NCBI GenBank assembly: GCA_012932295.1
Contig: JAAONU010000006.1
Coordinates: 22,943,929-23,007,928, forward strand
Source of the DNA: Cyclina sinensis
Lineage: Eukaryota > Mollusca > Bivalvia > Venerida > Veneridae
DNA: 64,000 bases
Direction of reading: 5' to 3'
Shown here: piece by piece, positions 1 to 12,600 of the stretch
Layout: each line of letters opens with the position of its first letter
Position numbering within the stretch: position 1 is the stretch's first letter
Made by a program: the position numbers and the translations under genes
The notes under the pieces: generated by a model
What the model saw: only the letters and a program-made list of their open reading frames with translations
Told to the model about the DNA's origin: nothing
Database searches by the model: none

Positions 1-535
1 TAGCTTCTTCCCGGCGGGGGGATTAACCATGTGTAACATGGCTCTTGTTTTTTTATAAATTCAGTCTTGTTGACCATTTATTGTCATTTATCATGGACAC
101 AATCCTTCACCCGAACATAAGTACTTTGGCCATGTTGATTCTTTTCATTACATTAAAAAAATATGTATAGAAATCGGAAGTTTTTTTTTTTGGTAGTATG
201 TTAATAAATGAAGTTAAACATGCCTGTAAACAAAGCTACATGTAATATCACAGTTACTATAAACTTAGAAACAGTAGGAAAGCAAACGATCCCAGCTCCG
301 TAAACTTCATGTCGTATCCATGGGATTGTTTCCCCAGTGGCTTACTTTTAAACAAATGACAAAGTAAGTCCAAACCTTTAGACATATAGGGCTTGTGATA
401 ATTTTATTGAAAGGGCAAGTGCAAGACATTATTTAAAGGAGTAAGTTAAAAATTCAGAGTTTGCATGTTATAGCTGTGGATGATTGCATTCAACTTTTAA
501 ACAGCCACAATCTATGTCTTCAAATTATTTTTTAG

Positions 536-676
536 CTGCCAGAAATGGGTGTGGAGAGAATAATGCAGGGACCCCAGGATGTAGTCAGCTGTGTGTGGAA
601 AACATGGAACAGCAGATGTGCAGCTGTCAGACTGGTTATGTGTTGGCAGGTGACAAGAAGACTTGTATTGTCACAG
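536..676 (+). CDS. LRP exon 1 (of window): EGF-like module
   Basis: A pyrimidine-rich acceptor ends at 535 and a GT donor starts at 677, giving 47 codons in phase 1-1. All six EGF cysteines are present: CGENN.., GC, SQLC, MCSC and KKTC. The TGYVLAGD stretch between the fifth and sixth is the usual EGF turn. The module is intact. In LRPs such an EGF caps the preceding propeller, so a propeller is expected upstream of base 1. Confidence 0.88.
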
Positions 677-3600
677 GTGCTTGTTTCTAGTCTTACATTT
701 TTATGCCCCCACAAAGTGGGAGCATATAGCGTTGCACTTGTCCGTCAGTAGGCATGACTGTACGAAATTACGACCGTACGTCTGTACGTACGTACATCCC
801 GAAATCTTGTGAAAGCAACTCCTCTTAAACCGGATGGCAGATTTTGCTTAAACTTTCAGGGATGAACAACCGTAATGTGTAGATGATAGTAAAGGAAGGA
901 ATTTTTGCTGCGACCAAATTTAACGGAATTATGGCCCTTTGTTGATTTTTTCCACTATATACCATATTAAAAAAAGTGAAATAAATTTGTGAACGCAACT
1001 CCTCATAAACCGGATGGCAGATTTTGCTTAAACTTTCAGTGATGAACAACCTTAATGTGTAGATGATAGTAAAGGAAGGGTAATGTTTTTTACGGGACCT
1101 GACACACCTGGGGTCTATACATTAATCTGTAGTTAACTTTCATGTGTAACATTTTTTAAATTTTACCTGCTTACTTTAATATCAGCAACATGTAATTACT
1201 TGAGTGTCTCTTTCTTTGTCTTCGCTAATGTGATTCCTCATAGTACATAAATATTTACAACATTTTTATGTCGACTATTCAAAGAATAAGGAGGTCTATT
1301 GTACTTGCGGTGTGGCTATCGGGTTAAAGTTTTAGGGCAATTTTCTCATTTTCACTATTTCTTCCCTTTCTACTGCAGATATTTGGTTCAAACTTGGCCG
1401 TAGACTGTGTCATTCCATCAAGGCCCAGAACTCTGTTAAGCATTTTTATTAGTTATTCCCGTTTTAAGAATATCTATAATTTCAGGCTTTTATTATACCA
1501 TCAAGCACTAAGAATAGTCAAGCGTTCTGTCCATCCGACAGCCCTTGTTTCAGTATAAAATATCTAATTTTGAAATAAAAGGACAGCATTAATAATATAC
1601 AAAACACCTCAATTCATTTGCAACTACAGAAAAAAAAATGTTCCCCACCTAAATCTTACATACAGAATATACATGTTCTTGTTTATGAGCACTTATGCAT
1701 AGTGGGGGCATCTGTGTCATATGGACACAGTTGTAGTTGTTAAATAATTTTGATGAAGAATAAGACTTTAATAATGAACAATGTTGAATGATCAGTCTAG
1801 ATCAACAATGTTGAATGATCAGTCTAGATCGGGTCTGCCTTGATTCAAGATGCACCACACATGATACATCAGCATTATGGTGTTAAGCCTAGTCCAAATA
1901 ATTTTACTCAAAAAGTTGAATATCGTGCTAATTTTTTGAATGATTGATATCCACCTTCAGAGTACAAACCAGACAGGATTCAAAATATGGTGGAAAGTTT
2001 TCCTTCTTAGCATATGTAATGCCCAACAGAATCTGTTGGCACCAGTTTGCACAAAGACTATGAAACATACTAGCAAAAAATGTATGTGGTGAAAGAGTTA
2101 AATCTTCTGCATCAAATGATGTATGTTTCAAATAAGTTTGTTGAAAAATATGTCCATAGTGGCAGAAAAGACATAAAATGATAGACAGATTTAAAACACT
2201 AAATTCCATAATCGGAAAAATGGTCACAGAGTTAAACATTTAACAACTGTATGTGAACCCTGTAATGTGAATTGAGATTACAGGTGTTACATCTATCCAA
2301 AACTTTAAGCGACAAGACCAAATACATGCATGGAACTAATTATCATGTACAGTTTTCATAAAGGTTTACTGACAGTTTAAAATAATGCACTGTTTTCATT
2401 GGCTATAGCATTCTCGGTTGGCACACACCCCCACCAGCTCAAGCTGATGTAAATAAGAAACTGTTACTGGTTTATAAGTATCGTTTTGCTTTTTTTTTTT
2501 TTTTTTTTTGGTTTTGTGGAACAGATTTGAACAGAATATATAGTATTTCAATAGGTTTCCAAATGTGTAAGTGTACAATGACTGTAAGTTAGTTGGGCAA
2601 TAGGGACTTCGCATAATACATTTCTCTGGTTTTCCCATGCTATTTTGATGGTTTCTGGTTGAGACATTAAGGCAGCATCCTATCTGAAGTCGCAATATTG
2701 AGACTAGTGTTAAACCTTACTCAAGTTTAGGGAGATAAATTATCAAAATAATAAGGCTTCTAACACTGGCTTCATTCGAAGTCAGAAAACTTCAAGCAAG
2801 CTTGTAAATTCTTACAGCAGCTTGAATTTTAGTTAGATTGCTTGAAATAAGAAAAGAGTTGTTAACTTTCTACAAGTGTTTTTCAGTCATTAAAATAACA
2901 GTGATTGAAATAAATGTTATATTGCAGCCAAGGAATCATTACGTGTATCATATCGCATAATGTTCAGAAACAGGACAATATTATTATACTGGTTCTCAAA
3001 AGGTTTTAATTCATGTATAAGAAATCATTATTATGGACATAGAAAAAATGTTTATAGAAATAGAAAAAAATTTTATTACCTAAGTTCAGTTCTTTGAATG
3101 TTAGGGTTAGCTTATTTTTGGTGTAGATATGCTCTCTTTTGCTTTATAAATTTATGACAAAAGTTTACTTACAGGAGAGGAACCAAGATTATTATATGTG
3201 ACTAGGAAAGAAGTACATGTAAATGTCTACCACTTAGGGGCAAATTTGTTGTGGTGTTGGTTTCCGTAGCGGTTTGGGTTTTTTTTTACATGGCAAGGGT
3301 GCTGACGTTGGACACAACCCTCCTCCTTTCTCATCTGGGCTTGGGACCGGCCATGGCGGAGTTCACAGGACCATGAATCATTGACAGACCTACAAAATAG
3401 TCATGTCACAGCTATAGGTTAGTCTGTATTGTAAAATGAAGAACTCATTTGGACTGTAAACATAACAAAAGAGAACAATAGAGTTCATTCCATAAAAATG
3501 GAATAAGGGTCCAATGGCCCTCTATTAAACAAAAAAAAAAAAAAAAAAAAAAGAAAAGGACCCCTAACCAGTTTCGGCCGCACGTCCGCCAGTCCATCTA

Positions 3601-6600
3601 AAAAAACAACATTGGTCATAACTTCCTTATTCTTAAGTGGATTTACTTCATACTTGGACACAACACCTCTTTGGACAAGACCTTCCCACTGACCTTTAAT
3701 TTTTTTACCTTGACCCCTGAATGACCTTCACCTTGAAGATCCATTTGTCCAAAAACTGTAACATTGGCCATACCGTATTTATTCCATTAATCGCCCAGGC
3801 GTTTATTAGAATCGGACCTTGTCTCAAAGTAGGGGGTGGGCAATTATTAGAGACAAAGGTTTTTATCAGAGACGTAAAATGGTTAACAAACTGTGGTTAA
3901 CTGCTTGTGAAGTTATTCAGGGTCCTCGGGAAATACTGAGCTCTAAAACTAAATGCGTTTTTGTTACTCTTCCTTCCTTAAAACTGATGAAAACAGTGTC
4001 TGCATGTTTGTTTACATTCAAACCGGAGTTACCTGTAGTGAGCATGTGGTTCCCTGCACTCGCTGTTTAATATGCAGGTTACAGCAGTAGGTATCAATAC
4101 TGTCCATATCACGTAAAAGCCAGCAAAATTGTGTGTCATATTTTTGAAGGTTATAAAAATACTACTAGCAATACTACGCTTTGCAAAATTCTTTAGCGAT
4201 TCGGCATTTCCTTTCAAGTCGGTATCAATCCAAAGTGTCGGATTTTTATGAACCAAGTGACGTAGCACACCGGCAGATCAAAGAGAAACTGACAGCAAGT
4301 CAAAACCAAAACGCTGATGTAACCAGCCAGTCAAAGAATGGAAAACAAGGTTCACTGCCAGTCACTAATAAAAAAAAAGTTTAGACTCTGCCTATATGGT
4401 TTGTCTAAAGCCTTTTGATTCACCTGTCAAATTAAAGGTGAAGCTTAAAGCTACCCTAAGGTGTGGCTTTCTTTTTACAGGCAACCTCACGCTCCTGCAA
4501 TCCAGTTCAACAACTGTAAAGAGCGGCGAAAGGTTTGATGTATGCCACTGGGTACAAAAACGATCGCACTAAACATTCAAATTGCTAACCGATTTTGCAA
4601 AGCGTAGTAAGACTGCGTCCGATCAGTTCATAGCCTTGGCGACCATTGTACACATGGTTCAGCCAATTAACAGTTTGGTTTGGCCTAAATGGATGAAGCG
4701 TTTTATTGCTTCATGTAATGAACCCGTCTGACCTTTGTGACACAACACGCTAAAATGAACTAAAGAGGCAGAATACATGTAGAGCTACACATGGTTTGTG
4801 TATTAAACAAAGCAATGGCAACATGTATGTTAGTTTCAATTTAATCAGCTGTGAAAGGATATCACCCTTATAAGAAAACTTATCCAGCTGGGACTATTCT
4901 GGAATGCACTTTAGAACTGGAAAATGAACACAGTGACAGTGCCATTGTTGTAAAAAATTGTGAAATTGTTGTCGGGCATATTCCCTATGGACTTTGTCAG
5001 CCTCTAACAAACTTTATAAGGACGGACTTATTGTGCATATAACTGCCGAAATTAGCCAAGAGCCGCGCTTCTCCTGCGATGGAACATTCGTGAAAGGTGG
5101 CGGGATTGAAATACCATGCGCGTACAAAATATATGGCAGTAAAGACAAACAGAGTGAAGTACGATATTATATTAAGAAGGAAATACGGAAACTTGTTCTG
5201 TGAAAGGTAGGCCATTATTTTTTTAGAAAAGAGGGATGGGCGATTAAAGGAGGCTATGTTTTTTCTGGAATTTGTCTGAATAACGGCCGTTTTCAGACCG
5301 AAAACTGCGGGGTGGGCGATTATTAGAGAGTGGGCGATTAATGGAATAAATACGGTAACTTCCATATTAGTAAGTGGATTTACTTCTTACTTGGAAACAA
5401 CACCCCTTTGGACAAGACCTTTCCATTGACCTATATTTGTTTGACCTTGACCCCTGAATGACCTTCACCTTGAAGATTCAATTGTTCAAAAACTTTAACA
5501 TTTGGCCATAACTTCCTTATTAGTAAGTGGATATACTTCATACTTAAACACAACACACCTTTGGACAAGACCTTCCCACTGTCTTATATTTATTAGACCT
5601 TGGCCCCTGAATGACTGGTTCGAAGGTCAAAGAACCACTTCGACGGCACAGTCATCTTACAGTGACAGTTTTTGTTCTGAACTATTACTGTTATTACTTA
5701 TTTGTCAATTTACAGATAGATCTGTGATATTTTATACAACTGTGATTATCTTTATTTGTAAATTATACTGCAGATATAGTATGTGTAATCCAAAAAAAAA
5801 ATGCAAAATCCACTGCAATTAGTGTTCAGTACCTTTAAAAAAAATTGTCAGACAATTCATTTGAGATTTAAATATTATCAGAAGTGCCTTTCTGTTCATG
5901 CAAATAAAATATTCACTACACATATAATCGAAGAATATGACTGTGTTTAAATTAAATTTAGATTGCAGGATTTGGTCCAGATGACAGTCTTCTGATTGTA
6001 TCTGATCATGGAACAGTTGTGTACACAACCAGTCTGGATAACAACAACACCAACGGAGAACCTGTGCCTCTCATAAATATAGGTAGGGATCCTGTAAAAT
6101 ATTAGGAAACAGCACTTCTCACTAACAGTACAAGTCCATTATTTCAAAGATTTTTTTTCTAATTATGTCTCCCAAACATTTTGGGAGACATATTGTTTTT
6201 GCTCTCGCCGTCCATATGTCCACATTAAGCTTGTCCGGCTTTCACAGGTCAAACTGCTGGCGGGATTTCAATGAAACTTCACAGGAGTGATCAGTGCCAA
6301 CCTTTTTTGTGGATATCGCCGGCACGTTCCGCTTTGCTGCACAAAATGGCCACCAGAGCTAAAAATAGAAAAACCTTGTCCGGCTTTCACTTTTTCCTTC
6401 ATTTTCATGGCATTAAAAACAATTACTTTTTCCACCAGGCTGATATTATAGCCCTTCAGGAAATGTGGACAAGTGCTAATGACATAGTTCAACCCCCCCC
6501 TCCCCCACCCCCCCAGTTCTCGATACCAAGCTGTGTTCACTCCTATGCCAACACACCAAAACAACCAGTTTCCAAGAGGAGGTGTTGGCATCTTTGTACA

Positions 6601-9600
6601 CCAAGACTTTGACTTTATGGACATTGATACTTCTATTGCAGATATTGAATGTGTTGGTGTTCATATAACATCTCCGTCTATATCAGTATTGAATGTTTAT
6701 AAACCTCCACAACTTCACCTGCATTATTTCTGTGAACAGCTCATTTTGATTCTTAATAATGTACCAGCTTCACAAACAATTGTTCTCAGTGACTTTAATG
6801 CACCAGTGTCAGCTAATTAGCTTGAACAAACCATGACTAATTTCAATCAACTTATAACAACTCCAACTACAATTCGACAAACGCTGATTGATCACTTATA
6901 TGTGAAAAACGTTGGAGTTGTACAATCTGGAACTGCCAACTTATTACAGCTATCATGCAATTGTATTCTCAAACATTTAGATCAACAACAACACAGAGCC
7001 TCTATGAACAACTGATAGATGAAATTCCATCTATGTTTGATAGCTTAAACTACTTCTGATGTTCAACACCAGTTGTCACTAGGTAACCCATATCTTTACT
7101 TTCTGATTGTAAAAACATGAAGTATTTCCTCATTTCCACATCACTTTTCAGATTCACCATCTATTAAATCTGTTAAAACCAGCTGCAACTTATGTTTTGA
7201 CTTTCACACTGCAAACGAAAAAACATGCCGCTATTCCATTTTTCAAATACATAGATGGGAGACATATGTTTTTGTGACAAAAACCCCTTCGAGTTTTCCC
7301 TTAAATTTCAAAACAGATAAATTAACCTCCTCTGTCCGTCAGTCAGTCCGTCCGAAAACTTTAACATTGCCTGTAACTTCCTTATTAGTAAGTGGATTTA
7401 CTTCATACTTGGACACAACCCTCTTTGGATAAGACCTTCCCACTGACCTATATTTATTTGATCTTGACCCCTGAATGACTGGTTCTCAGATTAAAGGTCA
7501 AACACCACTTTCGGGGGCATTGTCATCTTACAGTGACAGTTCTTGTTTATTTTTATTATGTATAATTTGTCATGCTTCAAATATTGTGAACGAGTTTTTT
7601 CTATGCAGGTATGTCAAAATTCTACAGTTCTAATTACAGGGTTTCAGTATGTGACGAGTATAGCGGTGGATTGGCTCACCTCTAATATATACCTCTGGTG
7701 GACAGCGAGGCTGGTTCTATCGTTGCATGCACATTGAAGGGAGATATTTGTACAGTGCTTATTCCAAACCTGCAGAGACCATATTCTGCAGTGTTAGATA
7801 TTAAGTCAAAGTAAGTTTATTTGTGAGTATTAACAGCAAAGTGATCAGGCATTGTGCACTTGGTTTGCCAAGTCTCTGGTTACATTTTAAGTAAGAATGT
7901 TTGAACAAGCCTGAATATGGACTCTGGAAGCCACATGTCCTGTAATGAAAAGCATTTATCTGTAGAAATAGCTTCACTCACCTGTTATTAACAGCATGAG
8001 TCTGAGAAATGATGTATTGAAAGTGTTGGAAATTAACTTTGAATAAATCTAATTTAAATTTACCTGAAAAAATAAGTACAAATGAGTGTATGCTGTATAT
8101 ACTTCGAAATAATAAAACTTTATTTTGTAAACTACTTTAAATATATGCTGATTTATGGTCTAGAGTTTGAGTCTGTTTACAATGGACTTGCTGTTCCATA
8201 TGCAGGGCCTTCTTATGGTGGATCCCATGCATTAAGTGTTCAATTGAGTTGATGTAAAAAGATGTTGGTTTTAACAAAATGAGAAAATTCCTCTTCTTTG
8301 AACATTGCAGACTTACATTTTGTTTTATCAATATTTTGTTAATAAAGAATCGAAAAAGCGTAATTGCCTTGCAGAACATTGATGTTGACAGAATGGGGAA
8401 CAGGAAGTCAAGTTGGTTCCATAGAAATGGCAGATCTAGATGGTTCCCTGCATTCTATTGGCAGACTGAGTGAGCCAGAAAATCTCATCCTGGACTTTAC
8501 AGTAGGAGCCTTATACTGGATAGTAAGGACAAATTTAATATGGATACTCTGTCCAGTCAATGATGTTGAATGATAAATATAAAAAGACAATTCTCTGTTG
8601 ACAGCACTCTTTGGAGAACAAACACCATTGGAAAAAATACCGTGTTTTTGTGGCTTTGTACATTTGTACTGGTGGGATTGTCTGCCTTGATAAATTATTT
8701 TGCGAATTTCAAGAATCCTAGTTAGATGTAATAGCTGATACAGGGTTACCTTCTAGAATTTTGTTCAGAGAATTAACTATTTTTATTTGTCTAAAGGAAA
8801 GTATTCAGTTAGGCCTCTGGTCATCCGTTCTTTTACAGTTGCATGTCTGCTCGATATTTCTTGAACCAGTTGATGAAAATTGATAGTTTTTTTGAGCAAT
8901 GTTAACTTTATTGAGGTGACTTGAAGAGCAAATAGTTTTTGCTGGCTCAGATCAAGGTCAAGATTACACTAAGAATTTGCATGTAATACTAATGTTATGT
9001 GTGAAATTTTTGTGTCTGTTCTGTATCTCTTGAGCTGCTTGTAAGAAATTGAGAATAGAAAATTTTTACCACACTGAGATGGGGACAGGTTTCAACTAGC
9101 TCGAATCAATGTCAAAATTGCACTTACAAGCCACATTTTCCTCTGTATCTTGAACTAAAACTATTTGACAGAAAATTTTTACCAATCTTTGATGATGTGC
9201 AGAGCTCAGGGTTTGGGCAAATACATTCATGGTCAAGGACAAAGAGGTCACATGTCATACTCATATGTGTCAATATTTCTTATACACTTTATATCTTGTG
9301 AACCAGTACTAATCAATAAACATTTTAAACTTGTTTGCAGATATTTTTTTTTATATTGTCCTGAAAAATTAACATTGCCACATCCCCTTGTTATAATGTT
9401 GCTGTTTATCCATTGTTACATGACAATGATTACATATTCAAGTGATATAGGAAAGGCAACTAGATTTTAGGTGAAACAGTTTTTCAACTGCTTAGATTTT
9501 TAAGATGTATTATTTTACCTCAGGTATTTGTAATCAGCAATGGATATTCTGCCCCTAGTGTGTCAGTACTGTCAGACCAGCTTTTTGTCACTGAGGGTAA

Positions 9601-12600
9601 TGGTATGGTGGTAATGAACAAGGTCACAGGACAGGACTGGTGCTAGCAAATGAAAATCTAGATACATGGAACATTGCAGTAGCAGCAGTATTCCATCCTG
9701 TCTTGTTTGATACCCAGGATGTAGGTAAGTTTTAGATCATAACTCTGCTACTTTAATATGGTCTTATGGACTCGTAGAAGTTTTATTCCTGGTAATAAAA
9801 ACTCATCTAAGTTAGATTTAATAAATTAATTTCAAGGTAGACAAATTGCCTTGTTATAGTTGCACCAAATTCTGTACATTGTATCATTGACCTTACCTTG
9901 AGCCTAAAAAATACAACATTGAAGTTTAATTCTAAGGACACTTAGCAATTTTAAGACAACATAAATTTCTGAAGACCATTTTCAATGTTTATAAAACAAC
10001 AGTCATTTTTTGCTCAACTTTTTCGAAGCAAAAAACTGAGCTGTTGCTACAGTCAAGAAGTCGCCATTTCCTTTCGAAAACTTTAACATTGATCATTTAT
10101 TATTTATTTCTGAATAGATTTTCTTCATACTTGGATACAACAACCCTTTGGACAAGACCTTCAAATAGATCAGACTGAACTAGACCTTGACTCACAAGTC
10201 ACCTTAACCTTCAAGGTCAAACTATTGAATTTTGCTAAAATTAGCGATAACTTCGTTATTAATTTATTAGATTTGATTCCTACTTGGACAAAACAACACT
10301 TAAAGTATGAATTATCTAATGCGATTTTGTGGAAGTAAATGTTGTACTATCAAAGTATGAGGAAAGTCTCTAAAGAAATTGAAGTGTTCGTAAGTAGATT
10401 TACTTATTAAGGAGCCTTTTAGGACATAAGAACCCGAGGGCTACAGCCAGTGCATTGTAATCCATCTATTAGTAACCCAGTATATTAATTAAATTTAAGC
10501 ATTAATAACAAAGTTCTACAAAATATAAGAAAACTCTATATTTGACCCTGATGGTCAAGGCCATTTGTAGGTCAAGGTCATACCTGAATTATTCAACATG
10601 TTGGAGTTGTCATATGTTTTGTTTAGTACAAGAATGAATCGAATCAGTCCATTAATTACAAAATTATGGCAAATTATATGAAAATTCAATAATTTGACCT
10701 TGATGGTCAAGATCATTTAAAGTTCAAGGTCATACTTCAATAATTCAACATGTCAGTTTTGTCATAAGTGTTATTTTGTCCAATGAGTCAAATCCCTAAA
10801 TAAATAACAATTTAAGCAAAATTCAATAATTTGAATTGACCATCAAGGTCATTTTAAGGTCAAGGTCATACTTGAATTATTTAACATGTCAGTTTTGATA
10901 TGTCGAAGTATGAATCAAATCCATCCATTTAAAACAAAGATACGGCCATTTTTAGCAGTATTGAATAATTTGACATTAAAGGTCAAGGTCAAATAAAGTT
11001 TAAGCTTGAAGGTATTGTCAGCAGTCCAATAATGAAGACAATACATTCATTAAAAACAAAGATATAGCCAATTTTAGCACCATCAAGGTCATTTAAAGGT
11101 CAAGGTCATACTTGAATTGTTCAACATGTCAGTTTTGTCATAAGTGTTGTTATGTTAAAGTGTGAATCAAATACCTCCATTAAAAACAAAATTATGGCAA
11201 TTTAAGCAAATTCAATAACAAGATCTTGAGGGTCAAGGTCATTTTAAGGTCAAGGTCATAACTGGATAATTCATCATGTCTGTTTTGTCATAAATGTTGG
11301 TTTGTTCAAGTATGAATCATATCCTTTAAGTTGACATTCTAGTATGTTAGGTGGTATGCAAGGGTTATTAGTATCACCACATGAATGAAGTATTTAGTTA
11401 AAACTTTCTGATTTTTTTTTTTCAGCAGATCCATGTGTCTCTTCTCCTTGTAGTCATCTGTGTGTGCCCAGCAACAGTAACAGATGTTTTTATCCAGTAG
11501 ATATGGTTTTGGATACAGATGTGAAATGTACAAGTAAGTGTTTAAAGAATTATCACAACCATACGTTTACTTTACCATACCATAATTATTTTTCAGTTGA
11601 AAGCTCTTTTCTATATTAAGGTCTTTGTTGTACATACAGTATTTTGGCTTGAATTTCTTTTTATACATGTGTGTAGTAGACAAAAAAAAATATCATTGTT
11701 ATTTGGTCATTCATTCATCCATCTGTAAGTCTGTTTACATAAAAAAAATCTGCAGTCACATTTATTAAATGGCTGAGAAAATTTTATTGGACTTGTCTAG
11801 AAAAGTTTGCCAGTACCAAGAGAGAGGACCACTTATTTTCTGTTAGTGCTGTTTCCCCTCTAAATATGACATATGAAATGAAACCCCAGCTTGTGGCCTC
11901 TGTGGTGTAATGAAAAATAGATATTCAGTAAAACTAGAGAAGTTTGCCATCAAACACAGTAGCAGTGCCTTAGCTTTCGGGGAGGAAGATACTTTAAAAC
12001 AACACGGTTATGCACTGTGTGACCCCTTTCCTACATTGAATTAAGGGTGGGGCCAGAAATCAGCAGAACATGTTAGAAATAGAAATATTTGACAGTTAAC
12101 CACTAAAACTTTTAGAAGACCAGAGTTATAGCCCCTGGCAAACATTAAGTTAGATTGGAGTTAGATTCAATAGAATGTTATACTATGATGGGTTGAATTG
12201 CACTTGCTAATGGTGTTCTTTTCATAATCATTAATTGAAGAATTTAAGAATTACCATATTTTCTGAGTAGAATCACCCAAACTATGACTCAAGCCTTCTT
12301 TATAATGGCATCATTTTATGTGGTGTCTGTTATTATCTGCAAGACGTATTTAAAGGACTAGTAAAATTGAATCTTAGTGACTCATTTAGACCCCAGCTTA
12401 ACAGCAAAAAGTATACTGTCAACATTAGATTGCAGAAGGTACTGCCCTAAAACCTGGCCTGCCTCATATATCATGTCCACACTCAACATGTCATTGTTGA
12501 GCCCATGTTGCATACAGTTCTAGTAAATTATGCATGAGCTATTTAGTATATAGAAACTAGGAAAGGAATTGATGAAGTTCTGCTGAAGGCAATTTCAGTT

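Larger units (their letters stand above)
3553..5690. repeat. Pearl-like repeat, interrupted by a TA-flanked transposon
   Basis: Tandem units of about 165 bp carry cataacttccttatt, agtggatttacttc and ttggacaagaccttcccac. The right end gtcatcttacagtgacag (about 5650-5668) recurs in the copy at 7330-7545. Unit 2 is split at ggcca/TA/acttcc by the element at 3773-5355. The uninterrupted sequence ggccataacttcc survives in the next unit (about 5504-5516). Confidence 0.7.
677..5968 (+). other. LRP intron 1 (5.3 kb), filled with repeats
   Basis: The intron holds a pearl-like element (701-1736), a 28-bp tandem duplication (1777-1832), poly-T and poly-A runs (about 2491-2510, 3531-3552) and a second pearl-like repeat split by a TA-flanked DNA transposon (3773-5355). 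I see no coding exon in 1737-3470 or 5700-5968. Open frames there are short and lack family features. Confidence 0.6.

Noticed and set aside
3819..4384. Two open frames in the left half of the TA-flanked element as transposase
   Set aside because: No DDE/D or DNA-binding motif is recognisable. They are kept only as unassigned sequence.
6271..6612. 113-codon plus-strand frame as a gene
   Set aside because: It runs through the repeat left arm and a C-rich run. Only its DIIALQEMW part belongs to the endonuclease remnant.
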